Source: Gordionus sp. m RMFG-2023
Lineage: Eukaryota > Nematomorpha > Gordioida > Chordodea > Parachordodidae
Length of the DNA stretch: 64,000 nt
Direction: 5' to 3'
Assembly: GCF_954871325.1 (NCBI RefSeq)
Contig: NC_088777.1
Location: forward strand, 8,533,366-8,597,365
Part shown: positions 30,930-43,600 of the stretch, one piece after another
How the letters are laid out: each line of letters opens with the position of its first letter
Numbering within the stretch: position 1 is the stretch's first letter
Program-made: the position numbers and the translations under genes
The notes under the pieces: generated by a model
Database searches by the model: none
What the model saw: only the letters and a program-made list of their open reading frames with translations
Told to the model about the DNA's origin: nothing

Positions 30930-31674
30930 TTATAAGATAACATGATTATCATGACTGTCGACGACGACTTCAATCAATCCAATATCTTTCGAATAAATAA
31001 CATTCTCTCCCATAATATCTTCTATAACATCCAAATCCTGTCGCCTTAAATGCGTGTCTGAAGTGATAAAGTTATGGTCCGTTTTGTCGAAATTATTGAC
31101 TAATTTGCCCAAGTTTTCACCTGTGTGGTGAAGTTGTTCTTCTTTGGGAGAATCTTTATAACGATTCGCGGTACATGTTTGAGGCGTGGACAGGTAGTTG
31201 TTAGCTTCGCCGCCATCTTCAATAAAACTGACGTCGGTAATGTTAACACTAGGTGTGTCATCTTGTTGGCCGTCACTCATTTTGACGTTACCCTGAACGT
31301 TTTCTTTATCGCTATGACAATTATCGTATGTATTAGTCCTATTACGATGAATTCCCTTTTTTGGGAGAGATAATCGAAATGATTTGGGAGTGCGAAGCGA
31401 ATTTCCGGCATAAAACGTCTCCACAAAAGATTTTTTGTCGTCGTTGATATTTTTATCATCCGAAATTATGGGCAAAGCGAGATATTTTTGCAAATATCTC
31501 CCCAGGCACCTATACAAAAAGGCGTATTGATGCTCGTTTTGAATCATACCGGGCCGGAAGCGTCTCATTTCCTTGACGGATTCGAATATATCGATCTTGT
31601 TACAATCGGAATGAGATATCAATTGAATCATACGATCCAAGCAGATGAAAGCCCCGCTTCTACCCACTCCGGCA
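30930..31674 (-). CDS. RPTP exon 22: P-loop end, Q-loop and C-terminal tail
   Basis: Acceptor TATAG|T completes Ser of [19 protein letters not shown]-loop [19 protein letters not shown]. The tail of about 200 residues is hydrophilic, with acidic patches, and ends [12 protein letters not shown] and TAA at 30930-30932. Confidence 0.96.
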
Positions 31675-34600
31675 CTATAGAAAGAGAAATGAAGAAAAAA
31701 AAACATATATGACTATATAATTTTAATATAAAGTGACTTTGTGAGGACGATTATGTTGAGGGAAAAGAAGGTTTACTCGGCATTTTATCTTTTCGTATTT
31801 ATCAAGTTAGCCTTAAACTCCTCATAAATATATAATAAATTAAAAAATCAGTTAATATTGTGGGCTCAGACAATTTTAGAATGTAATTTGAACAAACTAT
31901 ATAAGCAGGTACCATGATATTGTATATCCTCATAAAGATGAGTTTCTCTGTTAAGTACCTATAAGGTTTTGCAATCTTTATCATCACAATATATAAGCTA
32001 GTGGTTGGAGATTCTCATTTCTTTAAAAAAAATTTTAAAAATATTTTATTAAAACCTGCAATGAACAGTAATCGGTCTTTTTCCGTATGGTATTTGACGG
32101 CGAAAACTAAGAATAAAATCTAAGACAGTGTCTGGGTCTTGAGGAATCCCAAAATCTGGCCAAGCTTTATAATAGAAATGTTTTACCAGTCTGAATTGCG
32201 AACCCTTCAATTTTGTATTTAAAAAAAAAAGGATTTTATATAGAAAAAATATATTTTATTCGTCATATATCTTCTAAAACTTCTTTAAAACGCCCGGAAC
32301 AGAATATATGGAGTTGAGAAACAATAGATTTTGAATTTTAAACACAAAACAAAGATTATAACAAAAAAACTTAACCTTTTTTAATTTAATTAAAAAGAGG
32401 AAGTTAGTTCACAACGTCCTGCAAAACCGGCCCAAATTTTTTAAGATAGTTTTTTAAACTATAAATTTTTGGGTACGGTTTTTTTTGTAGGAGATACAGT
32501 TACAAGAATACCAAAATAAATCTAGATTATTTAGATAATATAATTATTTTAATTTTTTAAATCCAAAAATAGTACATGCAAAAAAATATTTCTTCAGGAC
32601 TTTTCTATTTTTTGCCATAATTTACAGCCGGAAACGATCATTACAGCCTCGGGTTTTTACTTATTAGATAATATAGCCATACTTTGAAAAGGGTATATAA
32701 AATTAACTCGCGTCTACGCGTAGAGGATTTTCTTTGGCACGCGTCTATAGAATGAGGTACAGCACCAATTCATATTTAAATACATACCCTATCTGTCTTT
32801 TCCAGGAACCCCCAACAAAAAATTCAACAGATTTGAAACTAATAAATATCAAAAAAAAATATGAGACTGAGGAACCAGAGATAGCTTAATGCGGAAATCT
32901 TTAAATGTACAACTCAGGATTAGGAAAGAGAGAGAGAGTAAAAAAATAAATCATTTATATACAACCAAATTTAATGGATAAGGTAAAATTTAAGAAATCG
33001 TTCTATCTTACCAAAGTTATTTTGATATCAGTCTCGATCCAATGTTCGAAATGAATTTCATTTGAGATATCGACAAGTATATCGCCATACAACTTTTCTT
33101 CGCTATCACTAGTAGGCCAATACCTTACGCATTTGTCCTAAATCACAAATTTAATAAATATATATTTTTTTAAAATCTTCAGTTAAACTCGTTTGAATTC
33201 CGAAACAAAAAATCAACAGAATTGATCAAATAATTACTGTATGAGTGTTCCGATATTTTAATAAATAAAATCTATACCTCTAAAAAAAGAAACCAATAAA
33301 TCTCTAACAAATCATCATCCTTTAAATAATGTCTGCGCAAGAATTATAGAATCCTACTCAAAAATTCAATTTTTTGGGGAAAAAATTTAATAAATCTCAC
33401 CTTTCCGGATTCGTTGAAGCGAGTCAACATGAGTATCACGCGACAATTCTGTTCCCAAATCATTCGCCAAAAGTCGACTATAGTTCGGATGAGTGGGCCC
33501 TGAGTAGCGATATACTCTTGCTTCGAATTGAGACCCTTTTAGAATTTATAGTAATGTATATATCTTGTAAATGATATTTATATCCGAATTTTCGCATTTA
33601 TTCATGCATTATACACAATACATTTTTTTTTTAAAAAAAAAACAGATCTTAATAGATCAGAAAATGGTCCTTTCAGAAGGTCCGTGAAGTTGGCCGAACA
33701 ATTGAAGCACTAACGATGAATCATATGTCATTTTTTAGTGCTTGTTAGTGCTTCAATCCGTATAGTAGCTGAATTTAATGAAAAAAAGTTATAAGCAAAA
33801 ATAAAAATTTGTGCCAACTTCACGCTTAAAAGTCGATTGGAAGCACTAACGATGAAACTAATATCATTCTTTAGTGCTTCGTTAGTAGAGGTTAGTGCTT
33901 CAATCAGTTCCGAAGCCGAATTTAAGAATAAAAAGTTATTAGCAATATAAAAACTATGACGTCACGATTTAGGCGTGAAGTTGGCCAAACTTTTGGAAGC
34001 ACTAACGATGAAATTTATATCATTCTTTAGTGCTTCGTTAGTAGAGGTTAGTGCTTCAATCAGTTCCGTAGCCGAATTTAAGAATAAAAAGTTATTCACG
34101 AAAAAAACAAAAATAAACAAATAATGGCGACGTGCCAAAACAAAAACTAGAGTAGTACTAAACATCCGGTTTTCGCTATTATTTAGTGCTTATTTAGTAT
34201 ATTTAAATTCCGTAATTTATTTTATTAACCGTCATATGAAAAAATTGTAACACGCTAAATAAATTTTTAGAGGTCAAATTTCGGCTAGAAAATTATGAAA
34301 GCACTAACGATGAAACATATATCAATTTTTAGTGCTTGTTAGTGCTTCAATCCGTATAGTAGCCGAATTAAAGAAAAAAAAGTTATAAGCAGAAATAAAA
34401 ATTTGTGCCAACTTCACGCTTAAAAGTCGATTGGAAGCACTAACGATGAAACTAATATCATTCTTTAGTGCTTCGTTAGTAGAGGTTAGTGTTTCAATCT
34501 ATTTTGTAGCCGAATTTATGAATAAAAAGTTATTCACGAAAAAAACAAAAATAAACAAATATTGGCGACGTGCCAAAACAAAAACTATAGGTGTACTAAA

Positions 34601-37600
34601 CATCCGGTTTTCGCCATTATTTAGTGCTTAATTAATGTATTTATATTCCATTATTAATTTACTTAACCGCCTTATAAAAAAAGTTATAAGGTAAATAAAA
34701 ACTATGACGTCACGATTTAGGCGTGAAGTTGGCCGAACTTTTGGAAGCACTAACGATGAAACTTATATCATTCTTTAGTGCTTCGTTAGTAGAGGTTAGT
34801 GCTTCAATCAGTTCCGTAGCCGAATTTAAGAATAAAGTTATTCACGAAATAAACAAATAATGGCGACGTGCCAAAACAAACACAAACACTATAGGAGTTC
34901 TAAACATCCGGTTTTGGCCATTATTTAGTGCTTAATTAGTATTTTTAAATTCTGTAATTTATTTTGTTAACCGTCATATGAAAAAATTGTAACACGCAAA
35001 AGAAATTTTTAGAGGTCAAATTTCGGCTAGAAAATTATGAAAGCACTAACGATGAAACATATATCATTCTTTAGTGCTTCGTTAGTAGAGGTTAGTGCTT
35101 CAATCAGTTTTGTAGCTGAATTTAAGAATAAAAAGTTATTTGCGAAAAAAAAAATAATGGCGACGTGCCAAAACAAATAATGGCGACGTGCCAAAACAAA
35201 AACTATGATAGTACTAAACATCCGGTTTTCGCCATTATTTAGTGCTTAATTAGTATATTTATTATCCGTAATTTATTTTGTTAACCGTTATGAAAAAATT
35301 GTAACAAGCTTAAATAATTTTTAGAGGTCAAATTTCGGCTAGAAAATTATGAAATTTTTTAAATTTAGAAAATATAAATTTAAAATTTTTTTTTCTTCAA
35401 ATATAGTTGAATATTTTATTTTGTGTATATAATAATCTATAATGACAAGTAAAAACACAATACATATAATAATAATTATAACATACATAATGTTAATTTT
35501 GTGAGAAAATATTATATTTTAAAATTGTATTCTCGTTTTAGTTTTGAGTATGAGTGTTCGGAAATTGGCATCTTTTATTTTTATATAAATAGAGAAAAGA
35601 TAAAAATATATTTAAATTAATCCCGACAACCAAGTTCCAAAAAATCATGCATATGATTATAAAAGTTTGTAAAATTGTACGTATGTACCGATTTAATATC
35701 GAAGCAGTGGCGTATCAAGGATTTTCCTGTAGGGGGAGGGGGAATTTTTTCCTAATCTCCCTTAGCTGTACCTAGGCCAGCTTTCCCCCGGCCTTAGGCC
35801 GGGTCATATGTTTTAGCTATTTTATTAAATGATTTATAATTGTTTTACCTTTTTATTTATAATTTAAAGCCAAGATATAATAATGTGCTGTAACCATCTT
35901 GATGGATGATGCTAAGGTGAATTTATAAATTGCTTCAGTTTGTAATGCCAACTAAATTCAATTTTAAGGTTGGGATGGTAAGGTGGATTTATAATTGGGG
36001 AGATGTTACTTCTGATGTGTATAAAAAAAGATGGAGTTGCTTGATTAAGGTTATTTCAATTGGTCATTGATATAATAGATGAATAGTCAAATAGGTTTTG
36101 TTAGTTGGTATTATCTATTTAGTCTGTTGTTTTCTACTTAGAGAATATGAGGTCACATTATATTGGTAATTATAATTTGATTTTTAACTTTCATGAAAAA
36201 TTTGCCAATTCTTCCAGAATATTTTGTTTTAATTGGTCAAGATGATTATACAGGAGAATAGAAATTAATACTTATTTTTAAAGCCATTTATGAACTGTTC
36301 ATGAATATGGTAATTTTTCTGTTATATTGCTGGATTCAATTTTATGAGGTTGGGTGACATAATGATGATGTTAAGGTGAATTTGTGGTTGCTGTAGAAGA
36401 TGTTACTTTATATCTCTATTGTTTCTCTTTAAAAAGAGTGTCAAATGTCATAAATGCTTGAAGATATAATAATGTGCTGTAACCATCTTGATGGATGATG
36501 CTAAGGTAAATTTATAAATTGCTTCAATTTGCAATGCCAACTAAATTCAATTTTAAGGTTGGGATGTTAAGGTGGATTTATAATTGGGGAGATGTTACTT
36601 TTTACTATATTAGGATTTCTTTAATTTTTGAATATCACTTACACTTTATTCTACTGCAGAATGTATGACTTATAAAGTAATGAAAAATTATAGTCAATTT
36701 AATATTAATAAAATAGTTTCTTGACTTTATAACGACTTTTGTTTTAAACTTTACATAGAAATGAATCAATAATATTCTTTGTTTTTTCGATTTTCAAAAC
36801 CGTTAGGTGTTCTAAACGGTTAATCTTATTTTGAGGTAACAGAGGTAATTTATATATTTTTTCTTTGAGTAACGGTTAAATTTTTTTATGACATTTGACA
36901 CTCTTTTTAAAGAGAAACAATAGAGATATAAAGTAACATCTTCTACAGCAACCACAAATTCACCTTAACATCATCATTATGTCACCCAACCTCATAAAAT
37001 TGAATCCAGCAATATAACAGAATGTTGTAAAGGAAAACTAATTGGAATCTTAACAACAATTATGTACCAACAATAAATCCGGTCTATTTTCTCTATTAAA
37101 TCAAACATGTCTATTCTTCAAGAGGATTCAATTCCAAAGAAAGGGATAATTTAACTTCAAACATTAATATTCAAAAGTCTTCTCAATCCACCCAATTTAG
37201 ACTCAAGGATTGCCTCCCTTTTTTTTCACCAGAAGTTATCTTACTTTCTTCTTTTTTTTCAATACTTATTTTTAAAACTTATTAAACAACTTGTTTTTAA
37301 AAATAACTTTTAATCTTCAATTAGTTCAACACTTATAATATATCAATAAATTTACATATAGACTTTTTAATATTTAACATTATAACCAATTTAACACTTA
37401 TTTTATACATTCACGAATTTCCATATTGATTCATCTTATAACATTTAAATATTCAATAAATTCACATATTTTTTTAAACAACATTTAGCTTTCAATTAAT
37501 TTAACACTTATATATATATTTATTCTTTCTTTCATTCACAACTATAATCACATATTCTCTTTTTACATGCACATTTTTTCTTTGTACACATTTATTCCTC

Positions 37601-40600
37601 ACAATTGAACCAAATTAATTTTTTTTTTCTTTTTACTTTTTCATTTATATACTCTTCAAGACTCAAATTCTCTCACATTCCTTTTTATATCCCCATTAAT
37701 ACAAAATAATATTTCTTCTCCCTTTCATAAACATACCCAAAATAATTTTTTTTTCTCCCCTTTTATATATTGTTTCTTTTTAACAACATTCAACATTTCA
37801 ACTAATTTAACATTTACATATATATATATATTTTTATTCTTTCATAATCACAACTCTCTTTTTACATGCATAATATTTTTTTTTTTATTTGTACACATTT
37901 ATTCCTCACAATTGAGCCAAATCTTTTCTTTTTTTTACTTTCTTATATATATATTCTTCAGGACTCAAATTATCTTACGTTCTTTGTAATATCCCCATAA
38001 ATACAACATAATTTTTCTTTTCCATTTCATAAACATACCCTAAATAATTATCTTTTTTTCTCCCTTTTATATATGTTCCTCAGTCTTTCAATCTTTTATT
38101 TACTTTAACCATTACATTTATTAAAACAAATAACCAACCTCTATCAAACACCAACCAACCCCAACAACCTTTATGCCCATTCTTTCCTCTCATATTTAAT
38201 AACCTTATTTTTACAACATCATTATTCTCTGCAGATTATTTCTTCCTAGTCTCTGTCACATCGCCATTCTCAACACAATTATTCACAACCTTTCTTTATC
38301 CACACAATGGAACGCTGCCCCACGTGTTCCAAAAACATAAAAATCACCAAATCCGGCCTTTTCACCAAGCACAAATCCAAAGGCAGTGCTTGTCCTGAGC
38401 CTGGAAAGCGTCCTTCCCCTCCTTTCCAAAATCCCCTCTCCATTTTTTCTACTCACAGTTATACTTCCACCTCATCCAATAACGCCCACATACCAACCAC
38501 ATCAGACACATTCATTTCCCTCCCACCTACCACTCACGTCGACATCATTAACTTTCTAAAATCCGACAAACCTCCCATTATTTCTAGAATTCCCAAAGGC
38601 TCTAGAATACAAGTAGCCAAAGCTCTCTCTACCTGTCTTCATTCACTATTAAATAACTTTTCCTCTCTAGATCATTGGCTCAAACTTTTTTCATTTTCTT
38701 TCACGACTCTCCAACCTCCCAATCCTGAGATTCACAAATCTTTAACCCAACAAATTAAAGACGCAACCATACACCCCCTCACCCTCACATCCACTTTTTC
38801 TCCTCATAATTCTAAAAAACTTTCCAGCCTCCAATTAAAGGCTAAGATAATTTCTAACAAAATAAACAATCTAAACATCAAATCTGCTCTCCGCTTACTA
38901 GCATCTGACGACTCAATTGCAACCAGTAATGAGGAGAGCTACAACAAACTTAAACTTAAGCACCCTCCTGGAGGTGACCTCATACCTCTCCTCCGCCCAA
39001 CATATTTCCCACTAATTTCACCCCCGTCGAGGTGCGCAAAAATATCCTATCCTTTCATCACGACTCCTCGCCCAGGTATGATGGGCTTCGCCCCATCTTC
39101 CTCCAGGACCTTACATCCCCCCTCATAGTCAGCCAGGTCCCTATTTTACAGAATCTAACAACATTCTGCAACAAAATTGCACATGGACCTGTTCCCGAAT
39201 CCATCAGGCCACTCCTGTTCGGCGCTAAATTAATCGCACTCGAAAAGCCGAACAAGGACATCCGGCCGATAGCGATCGGGACCGTATTCCGTCGCCTCGT
39301 TGCTAAACTCATAGCTTCCAAAATTAAGGACAACGCAGCCTTAATTTTAGCACCCCATCAACTCGGTATTGGCATCCAGGGAGGTTGCGAAATAGCCACA
39401 CACGCTACTCGCATCCATCTCCAAACCAACCCTAGTGACGAAATCCTCGTCAAAATTGATTTTTCTAACGCCTTCAACTCCATTCGCCGTTCCCACTTTC
39501 TTCCACAAATATACCACTCATTTCCCACCTTCTCCCAATTTTTCCACTCCTGCTATTCCAAGCCATCTCATCTCCAATTCAACAACTACTTACTTTCATC
39601 ATCTGAAGGGATCCAGCAAGGCGATCCTCTAGGCTCGATACTTTTCTGCATTGGAATCAACGAAATGGTCAAAAACATTTCTACCAACTGCAATCTTCCA
39701 CTCCACACTTGGTACATCAACGACGGAATGTTCTGCGGCTCCCCTCACGAGGTCGCCAAGGCCCTCGCCATCATTAATACACATTCCGCCGCAATTGGAC
39801 TTTCACTTAATGAACAAAAAACCGAGATCTGTCCACTTCATTGTTCCATCCCACCCATAACTTCCTTACAACCGAGCTATCATCCCTCACTCATCTCGGC
39901 TCACCTGTCGGTGGCTTGCAATCCATTAATCACTTCTTCTCTAACGCATCATCTAGCTTACTTCATTTCAAAAACATCTCTAAATTTCTCCCTCGCCATC
40001 AAGCATTTTTTCTCCTCAAAAACTTTTACTACATTCCTAAAATTCTTTACGCTCTTCGATCCACCTCAATCTTTAAATTTGCCGACTCACTAAAATCATT
40101 TGAAACTTCCGTCAAATCTCTTGCCGCAGAGATCCTTAATCTTCGCTTCAACCATAATTCATGGCTACAAGCATCACTTCCATGCAAGCTCGGGGGCATC
40201 GGCTTACGCTCACCTTTAACTCTTTCCATCAGTGGATTCGTCGCCTCCCGCCATCTCATCTGACTCACACATTAGCCAGCTTTCTCACTTTCCTGACCCA
40301 TTATTAGCTGAAGCCCAGACCATTTGGGACAATTCCGTTGTCCCAAACACTCCTCGACCCTCCTCCTGTTTACAGAGAGACTGGGATACTCCACTCAACG
40401 AAGGCTCCGTCGCTTACCTAAAATCGAGCCTTCATGACGACGATCTCACAGTCTTTCACCAATTAAACCAAGGATCGGGTTACGAGTTTCTGGAAACTAT
40501 ACCCTCCAACAACCTCGACTTATTGCTGACCGCTGACGAGCTAAGATTTGCCATTGGATTACGGCTCAATTGCGAAATTGTTCTACCATACCAATGCAAA

Positions 40601-43600
40601 CACTGCGAAACCAGCGTCGATCGCAAGGGCAGACATTGCCTCCATTGCCGCTTTTGCCGAGGCCGTTTTCCACGGCATACCAATTGCAATGACATCATAT
40701 TGCGCGCTCTCAAATCCGCAGGCATTCCATCAAGACTTGAACCGACCGGCATTTTTAGATCCGACGGAAAACGTCCTGATGGAATGTCCTTGATTCCTTG
40801 GTCAAGGGGCCAGCTGCTAGTCTGGACTTCACCTGCATAGACCCAAATGCACCATCCAACCACAACGTCGATGCCCTCGCTCTAGCAGAAACTCGTAAAA
40901 CTATCAAATATAGTTCCATAGACCCCTCTTTCTTATTCATACCTATCGCCTGCTCTACTCTTACCACCTTCGGTAGCAAAGCTCTAAGTTTTTTTAAAGA
41001 ATTAGGCAAACGGATTCGGGAAAAAACCGATCAGCCTAAAGAGTCCCTTTTCTTACGACAAAGACTTGCTACCGCCATCATTCGCTCTAACTACCTAAGT
41101 TTCATCTCTTCCATTGAATAATCTCCTATGTCTATGCTCTCTCTCTCCCTTCTCTTTCCTAGTTTCCATTCTTTTATCCCTTACCCTCTTTCGCAAATTA
41201 TATTTTTATATTTTTTTTACCTTTATTAATTTTACCATATAAAAAAATTTATTATTTACTATAAACTTTTGATAACATATTATATCAGCAACTATTGAAA
41301 TAAAGAGAGAATTTACCCGTCAAAAAAAAAAATTAAGTTATTATTGTTAGATGAGAGTTTTTAATACCGACCTTATTTACCCCATTAACTAATCACATTC
41401 ACTCCCCATATTTATTACACTTTTGATATAGATTTCGTATTTCAATTTTTTTAGAAAATTCACGAAATAAAAAAAAGAACACAAATAAATATTCTTAAAT
41501 ATAATTTAAATGGTATTTAGAATTTTCATTTTATTACTAAAATAATTAACCACACATGTGATTAATTAATCTAATCTATTATAAATATTTTATAATTTTT
41601 TTTACTGCCATTAAAATAATTTAAAAAAAATTTGTATTCTGAAATGTAACAAGTAAATTTATAAAATTTTGTTAATTATTATATAATGTTTTTTATTCAT
41701 TTAATGACCATCAAGCCAATCGGCATTTAATAAAGAAATGATTTAAAATAATCTTCCATAATTTTTATATATTTAGGACGGTAGGGAAGGTAACATCTTG
41801 CAAATAACGGGGATAAATAAATGGTGGGGAATCAGGGATAGCAATATCTTAAAAAATGATTAGGAAAAAAAAATACAAGGTTTACCTCGAGAAATAATTG
41901 TTAGAGAAATATTTTAAATTTTAATATGTAGCTTAATAATAGTTCTTTAATATGACATACAAAGTAAAAATCGAAATCCCCGCAAATTCTTAATGTTTTA
42001 TCAAATAAATATGATATAAATTGAGAACTGCTTATTGATATTGGGCAAGATTTGATCACACGCTTATTCCTTTTATTTTATTAATAATTTTTTTTTAATT
42101 AACATTTTTAATTTATTATAATCGACAATTCCAAAAATATTTTCAATATACAAACATGAAATTAATAATAACAAGGTTTAAAAAAAATCATAATCATTAC
42201 TTCTAATCCTTTCCCAAAGGATGATCGGAATTTTTATTTTCATCATCGCTCTGCCCTAGCATGAGCTCTTCCATTCTTTGGACTTCCGATGATGTCCTTG
42301 AATGAGCTTGCTGTCTTATCCCACTTGTCGAGGCTTTATCACCTGTTTCCGACAAAGGAATCCTGATTGTGTTAGCCACCGACTCTTTTGGTAATCCCGC
42401 GAGGGCATTATCGGTTCTCCTAAATCTTCTTCTTGGCAAAGATGCATTTTCTCGACAATTGAATATTTTATGTCCCAGACGACCACACAAGAAGCACGTT
42501 GGAAGAGTACGTTCTTGTTGCCTAAATACCGCATTTCGTTCTAAATGAATACCTCCGGTACGAATAAACGGGGCACTGTAGAGTCGGGACACATTAGGTA
42601 CATTTCGACTAGTGATAATCGGTTGAATAATAGGTATGTTAGGAATCTCTTGCTGTGACATCCACATTTCTAACCAGGAGTCTGCTAGTGGGTTACCTAG
42701 ATTCGACTGGTTTACCTACATCGAGGCATAAAATATTACTATAAAAATGTTTCCCGCTATTAGATATTTTTTCACGATCCCCCCCCCCCCTTTAAAAAAT
42801 CAAAATCTACTCTTAATAAAGTAGATTTATCCATCTTTCATTTTATACAAAACAATCGACTTTTAAGCGTGAAGTTAGCACAAATTTTTATTTTTGCTTA
42901 TAACTTTTTTTACTTAAATTCGGCTACTATACGGATTGAAGCACTAACAAGCACTAACGAAGCACTAAAAAATGACATATGATTCATCGTTAGTGCTTCC
43001 AATTGTTCGGCCAACTAAGAGTAATTTGTGTGAAAAGAATTGATTTTTTTTGTATAAAATGAAAGATGGATAAATCTACTTTATTAAGAGTAGATTTTGA
43101 TTTTTTAAAGGGGGGGGGGGGATCGTGAAAAAATATCTAATAGCGGGAAACATTTTTATAGTAATATTTTATGCCTCGATGTAGGTAAACCAGTCGAATC
43201 TAGGTAACCCACTAGCAGACTCCTGGTTAGAAATGTGGATGTCACAGCAAGAGATTCCTAACATACCTATTGTTCAACCAATTATCACTAGTCGAAATGT
43301 ACCTAATGTGTCCCGACTCTACAGTGCCCCGTTTATTCGTACCGGAGGTATTCATTTAGAACGAAATGCGGTATTTAGGCAACAAGAACGTACTCTTCCA
43401 ACGTGCTTCTTGTGTGGTCGTCTGGGACATAAAATATTCAATTGTCGAGAAAATGCATCTTTGCCAAGAAGAAGATTTAGAAGAACCGATAATGCCCTCG
43501 CGGGATTACCAAAAGAGTCGGTGGCTAACACAATCAGGATTCCTTTGTCGGAAACAGGTGATAAAGCCTCGACAAGTGGGATAAGACAGCAAGCTCATTC

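Larger units (their letters stand above)
35874..41330 (+). mobile_element. 5.46-kb LINE, R2-like with C-terminal restriction-like endonuclease
   Basis: Splits the left arm between AAAGCCAA and ATTAAGTTATT, sequence that is continuous in the right arm (AAAGCCAAATTAAG). Ends in AATAAA (41298-41303) and an A-tract (41322-41332). 5' region: CT-rich with direct and inverted repeats. One decayed ORF, 38307-41121. The coding part is markedly more GC-rich than its surroundings. Target duplication short or absent (AA). Confidence 0.9.
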
